Assembly: GCF_052048135.1 (NCBI RefSeq) | Contig: NZ_JBNAIM010000002.1 | Coordinates: 1,020,248 to 1,084,247 of the forward strand | Source: Pelagibacter sp052048135 | GTDB taxonomy: Bacteria; Pseudomonadota; Alphaproteobacteria; Pelagibacterales; Pelagibacteraceae | DNA: 64,000 nucleotides | Direction of reading: 5' to 3' | In this document: in pieces, positions 8,318 through 15,269 of the stretch | How positions within the stretch are numbered: the stretch's first letter is position 1 | Layout: every line of letters starts with the position of its first letter | Made by a program: the position numbers and the translations under genes | The notes under the pieces: model-generated | The model's database searches: none | What the model saw: the letters and a program-made list of their open reading frames with translations, nothing else | Told to the model about the DNA's origin: nothing

Positions 8318-9148
8318 ATGTCAGATAAAAAGCCTGAACTAAGTGCCGCAATAAAAAGCAAGGTAGAACCAAAGGTTTTTAAAAAAAATCCAATTATTGG
8401 CACTAAATTCACAATAGCAATTTCAAGTGCTAAGGGTGGAGTTGGAAAATCAACATTTGCTACCAACCTTGCTTTAGCATTAAAGCAAATAGGATGTAAA
8501 GTGGGTTTATTAGATGCAGACATTTATGGTCCATCAATCCCAAAAATGTTTGATATAAATGAAAAGCCAAAAAGTGATGGTCAAAAATTAGAACCAATTA
8601 TTAAATATGATATTCAATGCATGTCCATTGGTTTCTTAACTGATCAACAAACACCCATGATTTGGCGTGGACCAATGGTTACAAGTGCTATTAAAACTTT
8701 TACTCAAAAAGTTAATTGGAAAGATTTAGATTTTATAATAGTTGATATGCCTCCAGGAACTGGAGATACACAATTAACTTTCTCACAAGAAATAAAGATG
8801 GATGGTGCAATAATTGTTTCAACACCACAAGAGGTAGCTTTGCTTGATGTAAAAAGAGGAATTAAAATGTTTGATAAATTAGGTGTAAAGATTTTGGGTT
8901 TAATTGATAATATGAGTTTTTTTACTGGAGATGATGGTAAAAAGTATAAAATTTTTGGTGAAGGAGGAGTAAAAAAAACTGCAGAAGAATTTCAAAAAGA
9001 ATTTTTGGGAGAAATTCCAATTAATCCTGAAATTGGAAAATGTGGTGATGAAGGAAAACCTATAGTAGAGTCTAATCCAGAAAATGAGATTTCAAAAATA
9101 TATTTAAAATTAGCTACTAAAATTAAATCAACTTATCTTTCAAATTAA
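8318..9148 (+). CDS. apbC: Mrp/ApbC-type P-loop ATPase (iron-sulfur carrier family)
   Basis: Member of the MinD/Mrp family thought to carry and transfer Fe-S clusters to apo-proteins. The 276-residue protein has the deviant Walker A SAKGGVGKST near residue 35, DADIYGPS near 66, and the VDMPPGTGD motif near 142. It lacks the N-terminal DUF59/MIP18 domain found in longer homologues. The usual CXXC between NMSFF and the IFG motif is replaced by TGDDGKKY, so the cluster-bridging cysteines are absent. It is divergent from hflK, and its last 26 bases overlap the end of thyX on the opposite strand. Confidence 0.88.
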   Translation: MSDKKPELSAAIKSKVEPKVFKKNPIIGTKFTIAISSAKGGVGKSTFATNLALALKQIGCKVGLLDADIYGPSIPKMFDINEKPKSDGQKLEPIIKYDIQCMSIGFLTDQQTPMIWRGPMVTSAIKTFTQKVNWKDLDFIIVDMPPGTGDTQLTFSQEIKMDGAIIVSTPQEVALLDVKRGIKMFDKLGVKILGLIDNMSFFTGDDGKKYKIFGEGGVKKTAEEFQKEFLGEIPINPEIGKCGDEGKPIVESNPENEISKIYLKLATKIKSTYLSN

Positions 9149-10070
9149 AAGCTTCCATTAATTCATTCCACTCTCTTTTCGACAGACCTGAACTTTCCAT
9201 AGAAACTTCTTCTCCTTTAATTAATTTTTGAATAACCACCTTACCCTTAGCAGAAACTTCCGTTCCTCCTACTCTATAATCCATAAATGCTTCATAGGTT
9301 ATAGGCACCCATTTTTTTAAAGTATCTAGCATAATATCTGCATAAACTCTTATTTCATATTGTGCATGATGATCTGCTCTTAATCTTAAAAAATTCATAA
9401 GGTTCAATAAATCAGTTTTCCAATACCACTGGGTATAAGTATTTAAGGTCAAATTCATTCTTGCTAGTTCTCTAGCTAAACCTTTTTTATTTTCATCGAT
9501 TGTTGAACCATCATATCTTTCATTTAACATGGTCTCATAATTTGAGTAAGTTCTTTCTGCATCATTCTTTAAAAGATTCAAAACTTCTTCGGCTTGATCA
9601 CCCTCCAATACATCTCCTCTACCTTGTCGATTACTCTTTGATTGTGCTGCTAAGTTTTCTTTAGTTGGTAAATAAAACTCTTTATCCAAAATTGAATATC
9701 TTGCAGAATATTCATTTACGTTTGCTGTTCTATGTCTAATCCATTGTCGAGCAATAAATATTGGTAATTTTATATGATATTTAATTTCACACATTTCAAA
9801 TGGTGTACTGTGCCAGTGACGCATTAAATATTTTATTAATCCTGAATCTGTAGAGACTTGTTTTGTGCCTTTTCCATAAGAAACTCTGGCAGATTGAACT
9901 ATTGAGGTATCATCACCCATATAATCTACAACTCTTACAAAACCATGATCTAAAGCGGGCATAGCTTCATAGAGAATTTTTTCCAATTCAGGTGATACAA
10001 CTCTTTTAGTTGAGTTATTTTGTGATTGTTGACTCTTAATCTCTTGTGATTGTTCTTTAGTTAATTTCAT
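9123..10070 (-). CDS. thyX: FAD-dependent thymidylate synthase ThyX
   Basis: Makes dTMP from dUMP using methylene-tetrahydrofolate and FAD/NADPH. The signature RHRTANVNEYSARYS (RHRX7S) is present, as are the conserved N-terminal DYMGDDTSIVQSARVSYG segment and a C-terminal YRVGG segment. I take the ATG at 10070 (315 residues, starting MKLTKEQSQE). The frame stays open to 10193, but those extra 41 codons are simply the antisense of the tmRNA acceptor piece and resemble nothing in the family. It is convergent with apbC (26-bp overlap of the 3' ends) and divergent from the tmRNA gene. No thyA is in the window. Confidence 0.95.
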   Translation of the reverse strand: MKLTKEQSQEIKSQQSQNNSTKRVVSPELEKILYEAMPALDHGFVRVVDYMGDDTSIVQSARVSYGKGTKQVSTDSGLIKYLMRHWHSTPFEMCEIKYHIKLPIFIARQWIRHRTANVNEYSARYSILDKEFYLPTKENLAAQSKSNRQGRGDVLEGDQAEEVLNLLKNDAERTYSNYETMLNERYDGSTIDENKKGLARELARMNLTLNTYTQWYWKTDLLNLMNFLRLRADHHAQYEIRVYADIMLDTLKKWVPITYEAFMDYRVGGTEVSAKGKVVIQKLIKGEEVSMESSGLSKREWNELMEAFNLKDKLI

Positions 10071-10078
10071 GATTGTTA

Positions 10079-10106
10079 TTGAATCTCTTGTAATTCCTTT
10101 TATATT
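10079..10106 (+). promoter_or_regulatory. candidate sigma-70 promoter for the tmRNA gene
   Basis: TTGAAT (10079-10084) and TATATT (10101-10106) are separated by 16 bp. They would start transcription near 10112-10113, at the foot of a GTTGG/CCAAC hairpin that precedes the acceptor piece. The site lies in the gap between thyX, on the other strand, and the RNA gene, where a promoter is needed. Confidence 0.5.
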
Positions 10107-10111
10107 AATAA

Positions 10112-10373
10112 AGTTGGTTTTCCAACTATGACGATAAACGAATTTCGTAATAACCATTGCGGACGTGGGGGCAGTACCCACCACCTCCACCATTTACAAC
10201 TTATGGGGGTGAACTAGATTCGACGAGTGACTAAAAGCTATTCTTTCGTTCGGAATTGTTCCTCCGTAAAGGGCTAATTTATAAATGCTAACGAAAGTTA
10301 CGCAATTGCTGCTTAATTAATTTTATTAATTAAGTAAACGGGGTTTTGGGGCACCTGGCAACAGAACGCCCCT
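10112..10373 (+). ncRNA. ssrA: tmRNA, circularly permuted two-piece form
   Basis: Rescues stalled ribosomes and adds a proteolysis tag. The acceptor piece comes first. It has a T arm GTGGG-GGCAGTA-CCCAC (10165-10181), then CACCTCC, discriminator A and encoded CCA ending at 10192. After only 12 intervening bases the coding piece starts at 10205 with GGGGGTGAACTAGATTCGACG, the conserved tmRNA 5' motif. GGGGGTG pairs with CACCTCC over seven positions and gives the G3-U70 pair recognised by alanyl-tRNA synthetase. TTCGTT (coding) can pair with AACGAA (acceptor) as part of P2. The tag ORF is at 10287-10316, and a GGGGC/GCCCC hairpin (10348-10372) closes the coding piece. The 5' end is estimated from the promoter. 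Confidence 0.93.
10287..10316 (+). other. tmRNA proteolysis-tag reading frame, encodes ANESYAIAA
   Basis: The resume codon GCT at 10287 opens nine codons giving A-N-E-S-Y-A-I-A-A, then TAA. It resembles the E. coli tag ANDENYALAA in its N-terminal Ala-Asn, its internal Tyr-Ala and the C-terminal Ala-Ala needed by ClpXP-type proteases. The stop codon lies in the left arm of a perfect 9-bp hairpin (CTTAATTAA, loop TTTTA, TTAATTAAG; 10312-10334). Confidence 0.93.
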
Positions 10374-10374
10374 T

Positions 10375-10398
10375 ATAATTAATAATTTAATTAATTAT
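10375..10398. repeat. AT-only inverted repeat after the tmRNA gene
   Basis: ATAATTAAT, loop AATTTA, ATTAATTAT is a perfect 9-bp stem directly behind the tmRNA coding piece and before the downstream coding gene. It has no GC pair and no following T run, so it is a poor intrinsic terminator, but it may mark the 3' processing or end region of the tmRNA precursor. Confidence 0.35.
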
Positions 10399-10426
10399 CA
10401 TAAAAAATAAGTTATTTATTTGCTTT

Positions 10427-11788
10427 ATGACAAAAAGAAATTTTTTTTATTACATAGTAATTGTTATGTTAACTATTCTTTTGATAACTGGTTATCTTAT
10501 AAACAAAAAAAATTCATCCTCAAAAAAAAATGAAATCAAAAATCTTAATCAACAAATTTTAACAAAAAATCAGCAGCTATTTAACATTCAAAAACATTTT
10601 CTTAAAAATAAAGAAAATATTAATGATTTAATAAATCCTAACACAATAAATTTTAAAAAGATTATTTCAAACAAAGAAATTGAAAATTTTGAGGACTTTA
10701 AAATTAGTAAATATAAAACAAATGAAATTCTATCTAGTGGCAACTATAGAGCATTAGCATCTGCATATATTGATTTTTATAATGACGATAAAGAACTAAT
10801 ATTAGCAACTGTAGATGGTATATTTGCTATATCAGATTTAGATAACATTCAAAATTTTAAAAAAATTAAATCCAACATTTTTGATTTAATTACATATGAG
10901 GATTTTTATGTAAACACACAATATGGTATTAAGGATATTTTGGTAAATGAAGAAAAACTTTATGTATCATACATAAATGAAAAGAGGAAAGATTGTTATA
11001 ACTTAAAAATATTAGTTTCAAAAATTAATAAAGAAAAATTGAATTTTAAAGAATTTTTTGAAACTTCAGAATGTGTAGATAAAAAAAATAAACATGGTTA
11101 TCTAGCTCATCAGGGGGGTGGTGGAAGAATGTTTGTTGGTGATGACTCAATCTATTTTACAACTGGTGAATTTAGAAACAGACCTTTGGCTCAAAAAAAA
11201 GACAATGATTACGGAAAAATTTTAAATATAAATTTAAAATCAAAAGAGTCCAAGATTATTTCTATAGGCCATAGAAACCCTCAAGGTTTATATTATAGTA
11301 AAAAAAATAACTTTATAATTTCTACAGAGCACGGACCAAAAGGTGGGGATGAAGTAAATATAAATCATGAACCCAGTGTAAAAGTAAAAAATTTTGGATG
11401 GCCCATTTCATCCTACGGAGAGCATTATTATAAAAATTATTCAACAGAAATTTTAAATAAAGCTCCTTTAAATAAATCTCACAAAAAATATAAATTTGAA
11501 GAACCATTAAAATATTTTGTTCCCTCAATAGGAATTAGTGAAATTATAGCTTTAAATAATGATGATAATGAATTCTTGTTTGGCGCTATGGGAAATGAAA
11601 TTGTAGAGCAAGATTTAGGATTACATTTTATAAAACTTGATGATCAAAGAAAAAAAGTCATTAAACATAAATATATTCCATTAAATGAGAGAGTAAGAGA
11701 TATTGTTATATCAAAAAATAAAGACGTAATTATTTTATTTTTAGAAACTACAAGTTCAATAGCAATTATTAATAAAATTAAATTTTAA
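10427..11788 (+). CDS. membrane-anchored glucose/sorbosone dehydrogenase-like beta-propeller protein
   Basis: A 453-residue protein with one N-terminal membrane segment (about 7-25), a charged linker, and a region resembling PQQ-dependent aldose sugar dehydrogenases (GSDH family, YliI type). Family-like motifs are HQGGGGRMF with a following FTTGEF, GHRNPQGLYY, and STEHGPKGGDEVN followed by FGWPISSYGEHYY. The active-site-like HGP-GGDE segment is intact, so an oxidoreductase role is possible. Loss of catalysis cannot be excluded, since the N-terminal part diverges. It is paralogous to the protein at 62587-63951. It lies between the tmRNA gene and an FkbM-like gene, in what looks like a small accessory segment. 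Confidence 0.75.
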   Translation: MTKRNFFYYIVIVMLTILLITGYLINKKNSSSKKNEIKNLNQQILTKNQQLFNIQKHFLKNKENINDLINPNTINFKKIISNKEIENFEDFKISKYKTNEILSSGNYRALASAYIDFYNDDKELILATVDGIFAISDLDNIQNFKKIKSNIFDLITYEDFYVNTQYGIKDILVNEEKLYVSYINEKRKDCYNLKILVSKINKEKLNFKEFFETSECVDKKNKHGYLAHQGGGGRMFVGDDSIYFTTGEFRNRPLAQKKDNDYGKILNINLKSKESKIISIGHRNPQGLYYSKKNNFIISTEHGPKGGDEVNINHEPSVKVKNFGWPISSYGEHYYKNYSTEILNKAPLNKSHKKYKFEEPLKYFVPSIGISEIIALNNDDNEFLFGAMGNEIVEQDLGLHFIKLDDQRKKVIKHKYIPLNERVRDIVISKNKDVIILFLETTSSIAIINKIKF

Positions 11789-11811
11789 AATAATTACTAA
11801 TAAATAGTATT

Positions 11812-12594
11812 TTATTTATTGAAAACGACCTGAATTTTTGGTCCTCTTTTCCAATTTTTAAAATCTAGACCATTAATAGGATAACTCCTCTTTGTTTTAG
11901 TATTTTTTATTTTAAATTTATTTGGATTTATTAAAGTCATTTCAATTGTTTGGGGAGCATCATTCATTTTAAACATTCCATAATTATTTACATTAATATG
12001 GATATTCTTTAATTTTGTTTTCTTAATAAAGCTTTTTATCTTTTTTAAATTTTTTTGAAGATCATGAAATTCTATAATTACTAAATTTAATTTATCAAAA
12101 TTTCTATTAACTTCTTTTAAAACTTTGTATTCATCACCTTCTATATCAATTTTTAAAACTATATCTTTATTCTCTCCTATGGCTTCAGTAATGGTGATTT
12201 GTTTATTTTTATCTTTTTTTTTTGAAACAATTTTTTTAAGATAATGTTTATTTTTTCCACCAAAAAAACTTGAGTATTCTAAATATTTAAAAACATCAAA
12301 AATTTGATAAAATTTAATTTTTTTTAATAATAATAGAGATATAAAATCTTTTACAAATCTATTAATCCAAAAATTTTTATCTACAGTATGATCAAAAGCT
12401 ATTATTTTACAATTTCTGTTATATTTTTGAAATTCTCTTTCGAAACTCCATTCAGCTTCAAGACCACAAGAAATTATTACTTTGGTTTTAGCAATTACAC
12501 GCTTATCAATAACATAACCACCATCATATTTTCTTCCAAGTCGAACTAAATTTGATAGATCTGTATGATATGGTTTTAAATAACTTGGTATCAT
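11812..12594 (-). CDS. FkbM-like SAM-dependent methyltransferase (putative)
   Basis: A 260-residue protein with features of the FkbM methyltransferase group: GGYVIDKR near residue 25, VIISCGLEAEWSFE near 39 as the likely SAM-binding segment, LKIDIEGDEYKVL near 147 and VIIEFHDL near 171. Such enzymes O-methylate sugars or other small molecules, and the substrate here is unknown. It is convergent with the sugar-dehydrogenase-like gene (23 bp between stops) and is followed by ppdK 17 bp upstream of its start on the same strand. Its lysine-rich composition matches neighbouring genes, so there is no compositional sign of recent transfer. Confidence 0.65.
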   Translation of the reverse strand: MIPSYLKPYHTDLSNLVRLGRKYDGGYVIDKRVIAKTKVIISCGLEAEWSFEREFQKYNRNCKIIAFDHTVDKNFWINRFVKDFISLLLLKKIKFYQIFDVFKYLEYSSFFGGKNKHYLKKIVSKKKDKNKQITITEAIGENKDIVLKIDIEGDEYKVLKEVNRNFDKLNLVIIEFHDLQKNLKKIKSFIKKTKLKNIHINVNNYGMFKMNDAPQTIEMTLINPNKFKIKNTKTKRSYPINGLDFKNWKRGPKIQVVFNK

Positions 12595-12611
12595 ATTAAT
12601 TGCTCTAAAAT

Positions 12612-15269
12612 TTATTTTTTTATCTCAGCTTGAGCTGCTGCTAATCTTGCTATAGGTACTCTATAAGGTGAACAAGAAACATAGTTTAAACCTACTTTTG
12701 AACAGAAATTAATACTTTTTGGATCACCACCATGTTCTCCACATATCCCTAGCTTAATATTTTTATTTTGTTTTTTCCCTTTTTCTACTGCAATTTTGAC
12801 TAAATCTTTAACACCCTCATCAATGGAAACAAAAGGATCCACTTTAAAAATTTTATTTTCAATATAATCATTTAAAAATTTTCCACTATCATCTCTACTA
12901 ATTCCAAAAGTAGTTTGTGTAAGATCGTTAGTTCCAAAACTAAAAAATTCAGCGTGTTTTGCTATATCTTTTGCTTTAATTGCAGCTCTTGGTAATTCAA
13001 TCATTGTTCCGACTAAAAACTCAATCTTAATTTTATTTTCATCCTGAACTTTTCTTGCTGTATTTATGACAAGATTTTTCATTATTTTTATTTCAGCCTC
13101 TGTAGAGACAAGTGGTATCATGATCTCAGGATATGCAAACTTTTGTTTATCATTTTTCAAATCACATAGAGCTTCAAAAATTGCTCTACATTGCATCTCG
13201 TAAATTTCAGGAAAAGAAATACCTAGTCTACATCCTCTGTGCCCTAACATTGGGTTCTGTTCATGCAATTCTTCAATTCTTGACTCTACCTCTTTAATAT
13301 TTGCCCCTACAACGCTTGCGACCTCAGAAATTTCTTTTTGAGATTTTGGAAGGAACTCGTGCAAAGGTGGATCAAGCAAACGAACAGTTACTGGTAAGCC
13401 ATGCATAATTTTAAAAATTTCCTTAAAATCTTTTTTTTGATGAGGTAACAGTTTTTTTAGTGCTTTTTCTCTATCTTCTTGAGTTTTTGAAAGTATCATT
13501 TCTCGAACAGATAAAATTCTTTCTTCATCAAAAAACATATGTTCTGTTCTACAAAGACCTATTCCCTCAGCACCAAAATCTCTTGCAGTTTTTGTGTCTA
13601 AAGGTGTCTCTGAATTTGTTCTTACTTTTAACTTGCGAATATTATCAGCCCAGCTCATTAATTTTGAAAAATCACCAGAAATTTCAGGTTTTACTGTTGG
13701 TACATTTCCTAAAATAATTCTTCCAGTAGAACCATCAATTGTAATTATATCACCTTCTTTTATTTCTTTAGAAGAAGTTTTAAAAATTTTTTGCTCATAA
13801 TTAATATCAATTTCACTTGATCCGGAAACACAAGGCCTTCCCATACCTCTAGCAACTACTGCAGCATGACTTGTCATTCCTCCTCTAGCAGTCAATATTC
13901 CTTTAGCTGCATGCATACCCTGAATATCCTCCGGTGATGTTTCTAATCTAACCAATATAACATCTTGCATCATATCATTTAATCTTTCTGCTTCCTCAGA
14001 AGTGAAAACTACTTTGCCACTTGCAGCACCAGGTGAGGCTGGCAAACCATTAGCAATTACTTCAATTGAACTTTTTTCATCTAAAGTTGGGTGTAATAAG
14101 GTGTCCAATGAATTTGGATCAATTCTAAGGACAGCCTCTTTTTTTGAAATTAGTTTTTCTTTAACCATATCAACTGCTATCTTCACAGCTGATTTTGCAG
14201 TTCGTTTGCCTGATCGCGTTTGTAAAATCCAAAGTTTATTATTTTCAACTGTGAATTCTACATCTTGCATGTCTTTGTAATGTTTTTCTAATTTTTTTAA
14301 AATTTTAAACAACTCCTTATAAACCTCAGGCATAGTCTCTTGCATTGATAATTCATTTACTTTTGCATCTAGTCTTGCTTTTTTTGTAATATATTGTGGT
14401 GTTCTCGTGCCAGCCACTACATCTTCACCCTGAGCATTAATCAAATATTCACCATAAATATCATTGGAACCATCTGAGGGGTTTCTTGTAAAAACAACAC
14501 CTGTAGCACAATCACTTCCCATATTACCAAAAACCATAGATTGAACGTTTACAGCTGTTCCCCATTCTGAAGGAATTTGATTTAACTTTCTGTAAACTTT
14601 TGCTCTGTTACTTTCCCAAGATAAAAATACGGCATTGATTGCTCCAAATAATTGTTGATAAACATTTTGTGGAAAATCTTTTTTTGTTTTCTCTTTTACA
14701 ACTTTTTTAAAGTCTTTAATTAATCCATCCCAATCATCTTCATCTAGATCTGTATCTAACAAAACTCCTTTTGTTAATTTATAATTTTCAATTAATTCCT
14801 CAAAATGATAGTTTTCAACTCCCATAACTACATTCCCATACATTTGAATAAATCTTCTATAACTATCTTTAGCAAATCTTCCATTTGAAGTTTTTTTTGC
14901 CAAAGAAACTACTGTCTTATCATTAAGTCCAAGATTTAAGATTGTATCCATCATTCCTGGCATTGAAACTCTAGCACCAGATCTAACAGATAATAACAAC
15001 GGATTTTTTAAATCACCAAATTTTTTAGAAACATCTTTCTCAATTATTTTTAGTTCTTTTTTAATCTCTCCTAATAATTTCGAATTTAACTTTTTTTTAT
15101 TTTGATAAAATATTTCACAAACCTTTGTAGAAATAGTAAACCCAGGGGGTACTGGTAAGCCCATTCTGCCCATCTCTGACAAATTTGCACCTTTTCCACC
15201 TAAATAATTTTTGGAATTTTTTATTTTTTTACTTTCTTTTGACTTAAAATTTAAAACCAGCTTATTCAT
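12612..15269 (-). CDS. ppdK: pyruvate, phosphate dikinase
   Basis: Reversibly interconverts pyruvate, ATP and phosphate with PEP, AMP and PPi. In organisms without pyruvate kinase it serves both glycolysis and gluconeogenesis. The 885-residue length is typical. The N-terminal nucleotide-binding domain begins GGKGANLSEMGRMGLPVPPGF near residue 24, the phosphohistidine is His468 in GGMTSHAAVVARGMGRPC, and the PEP-binding TIM barrel near the C terminus includes FGTNDLTQTTFGISRDD and GICGEHGGDP. It overlaps the end of glyS by 8 bp and is the last gene of sppA-glyQ-glyS-ppdK. Confidence 0.97.
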   Translation of the reverse strand: MNKLVLNFKSKESKKIKNSKNYLGGKGANLSEMGRMGLPVPPGFTISTKVCEIFYQNKKKLNSKLLGEIKKELKIIEKDVSKKFGDLKNPLLLSVRSGARVSMPGMMDTILNLGLNDKTVVSLAKKTSNGRFAKDSYRRFIQMYGNVVMGVENYHFEELIENYKLTKGVLLDTDLDEDDWDGLIKDFKKVVKEKTKKDFPQNVYQQLFGAINAVFLSWESNRAKVYRKLNQIPSEWGTAVNVQSMVFGNMGSDCATGVVFTRNPSDGSNDIYGEYLINAQGEDVVAGTRTPQYITKKARLDAKVNELSMQETMPEVYKELFKILKKLEKHYKDMQDVEFTVENNKLWILQTRSGKRTAKSAVKIAVDMVKEKLISKKEAVLRIDPNSLDTLLHPTLDEKSSIEVIANGLPASPGAASGKVVFTSEEAERLNDMMQDVILVRLETSPEDIQGMHAAKGILTARGGMTSHAAVVARGMGRPCVSGSSEIDINYEQKIFKTSSKEIKEGDIITIDGSTGRIILGNVPTVKPEISGDFSKLMSWADNIRKLKVRTNSETPLDTKTARDFGAEGIGLCRTEHMFFDEERILSVREMILSKTQEDREKALKKLLPHQKKDFKEIFKIMHGLPVTVRLLDPPLHEFLPKSQKEISEVASVVGANIKEVESRIEELHEQNPMLGHRGCRLGISFPEIYEMQCRAIFEALCDLKNDKQKFAYPEIMIPLVSTEAEIKIMKNLVINTARKVQDENKIKIEFLVGTMIELPRAAIKAKDIAKHAEFFSFGTNDLTQTTFGISRDDSGKFLNDYIENKIFKVDPFVSIDEGVKDLVKIAVEKGKKQNKNIKLGICGEHGGDPKSINFCSKVGLNYVSCSPYRVPIARLAAAQAEIKK

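Noticed and set aside
10071..10193. N-terminal 41-codon extension of ThyX
   Set aside because: It is the antisense of the tmRNA acceptor piece and does not resemble the ThyX family; the ATG at 10070 gives a normal protein.
10375..12611. Integrative element at the tmRNA gene
   Set aside because: No integrase, transposase or duplicated tmRNA end is present, so a mobile element cannot be called.
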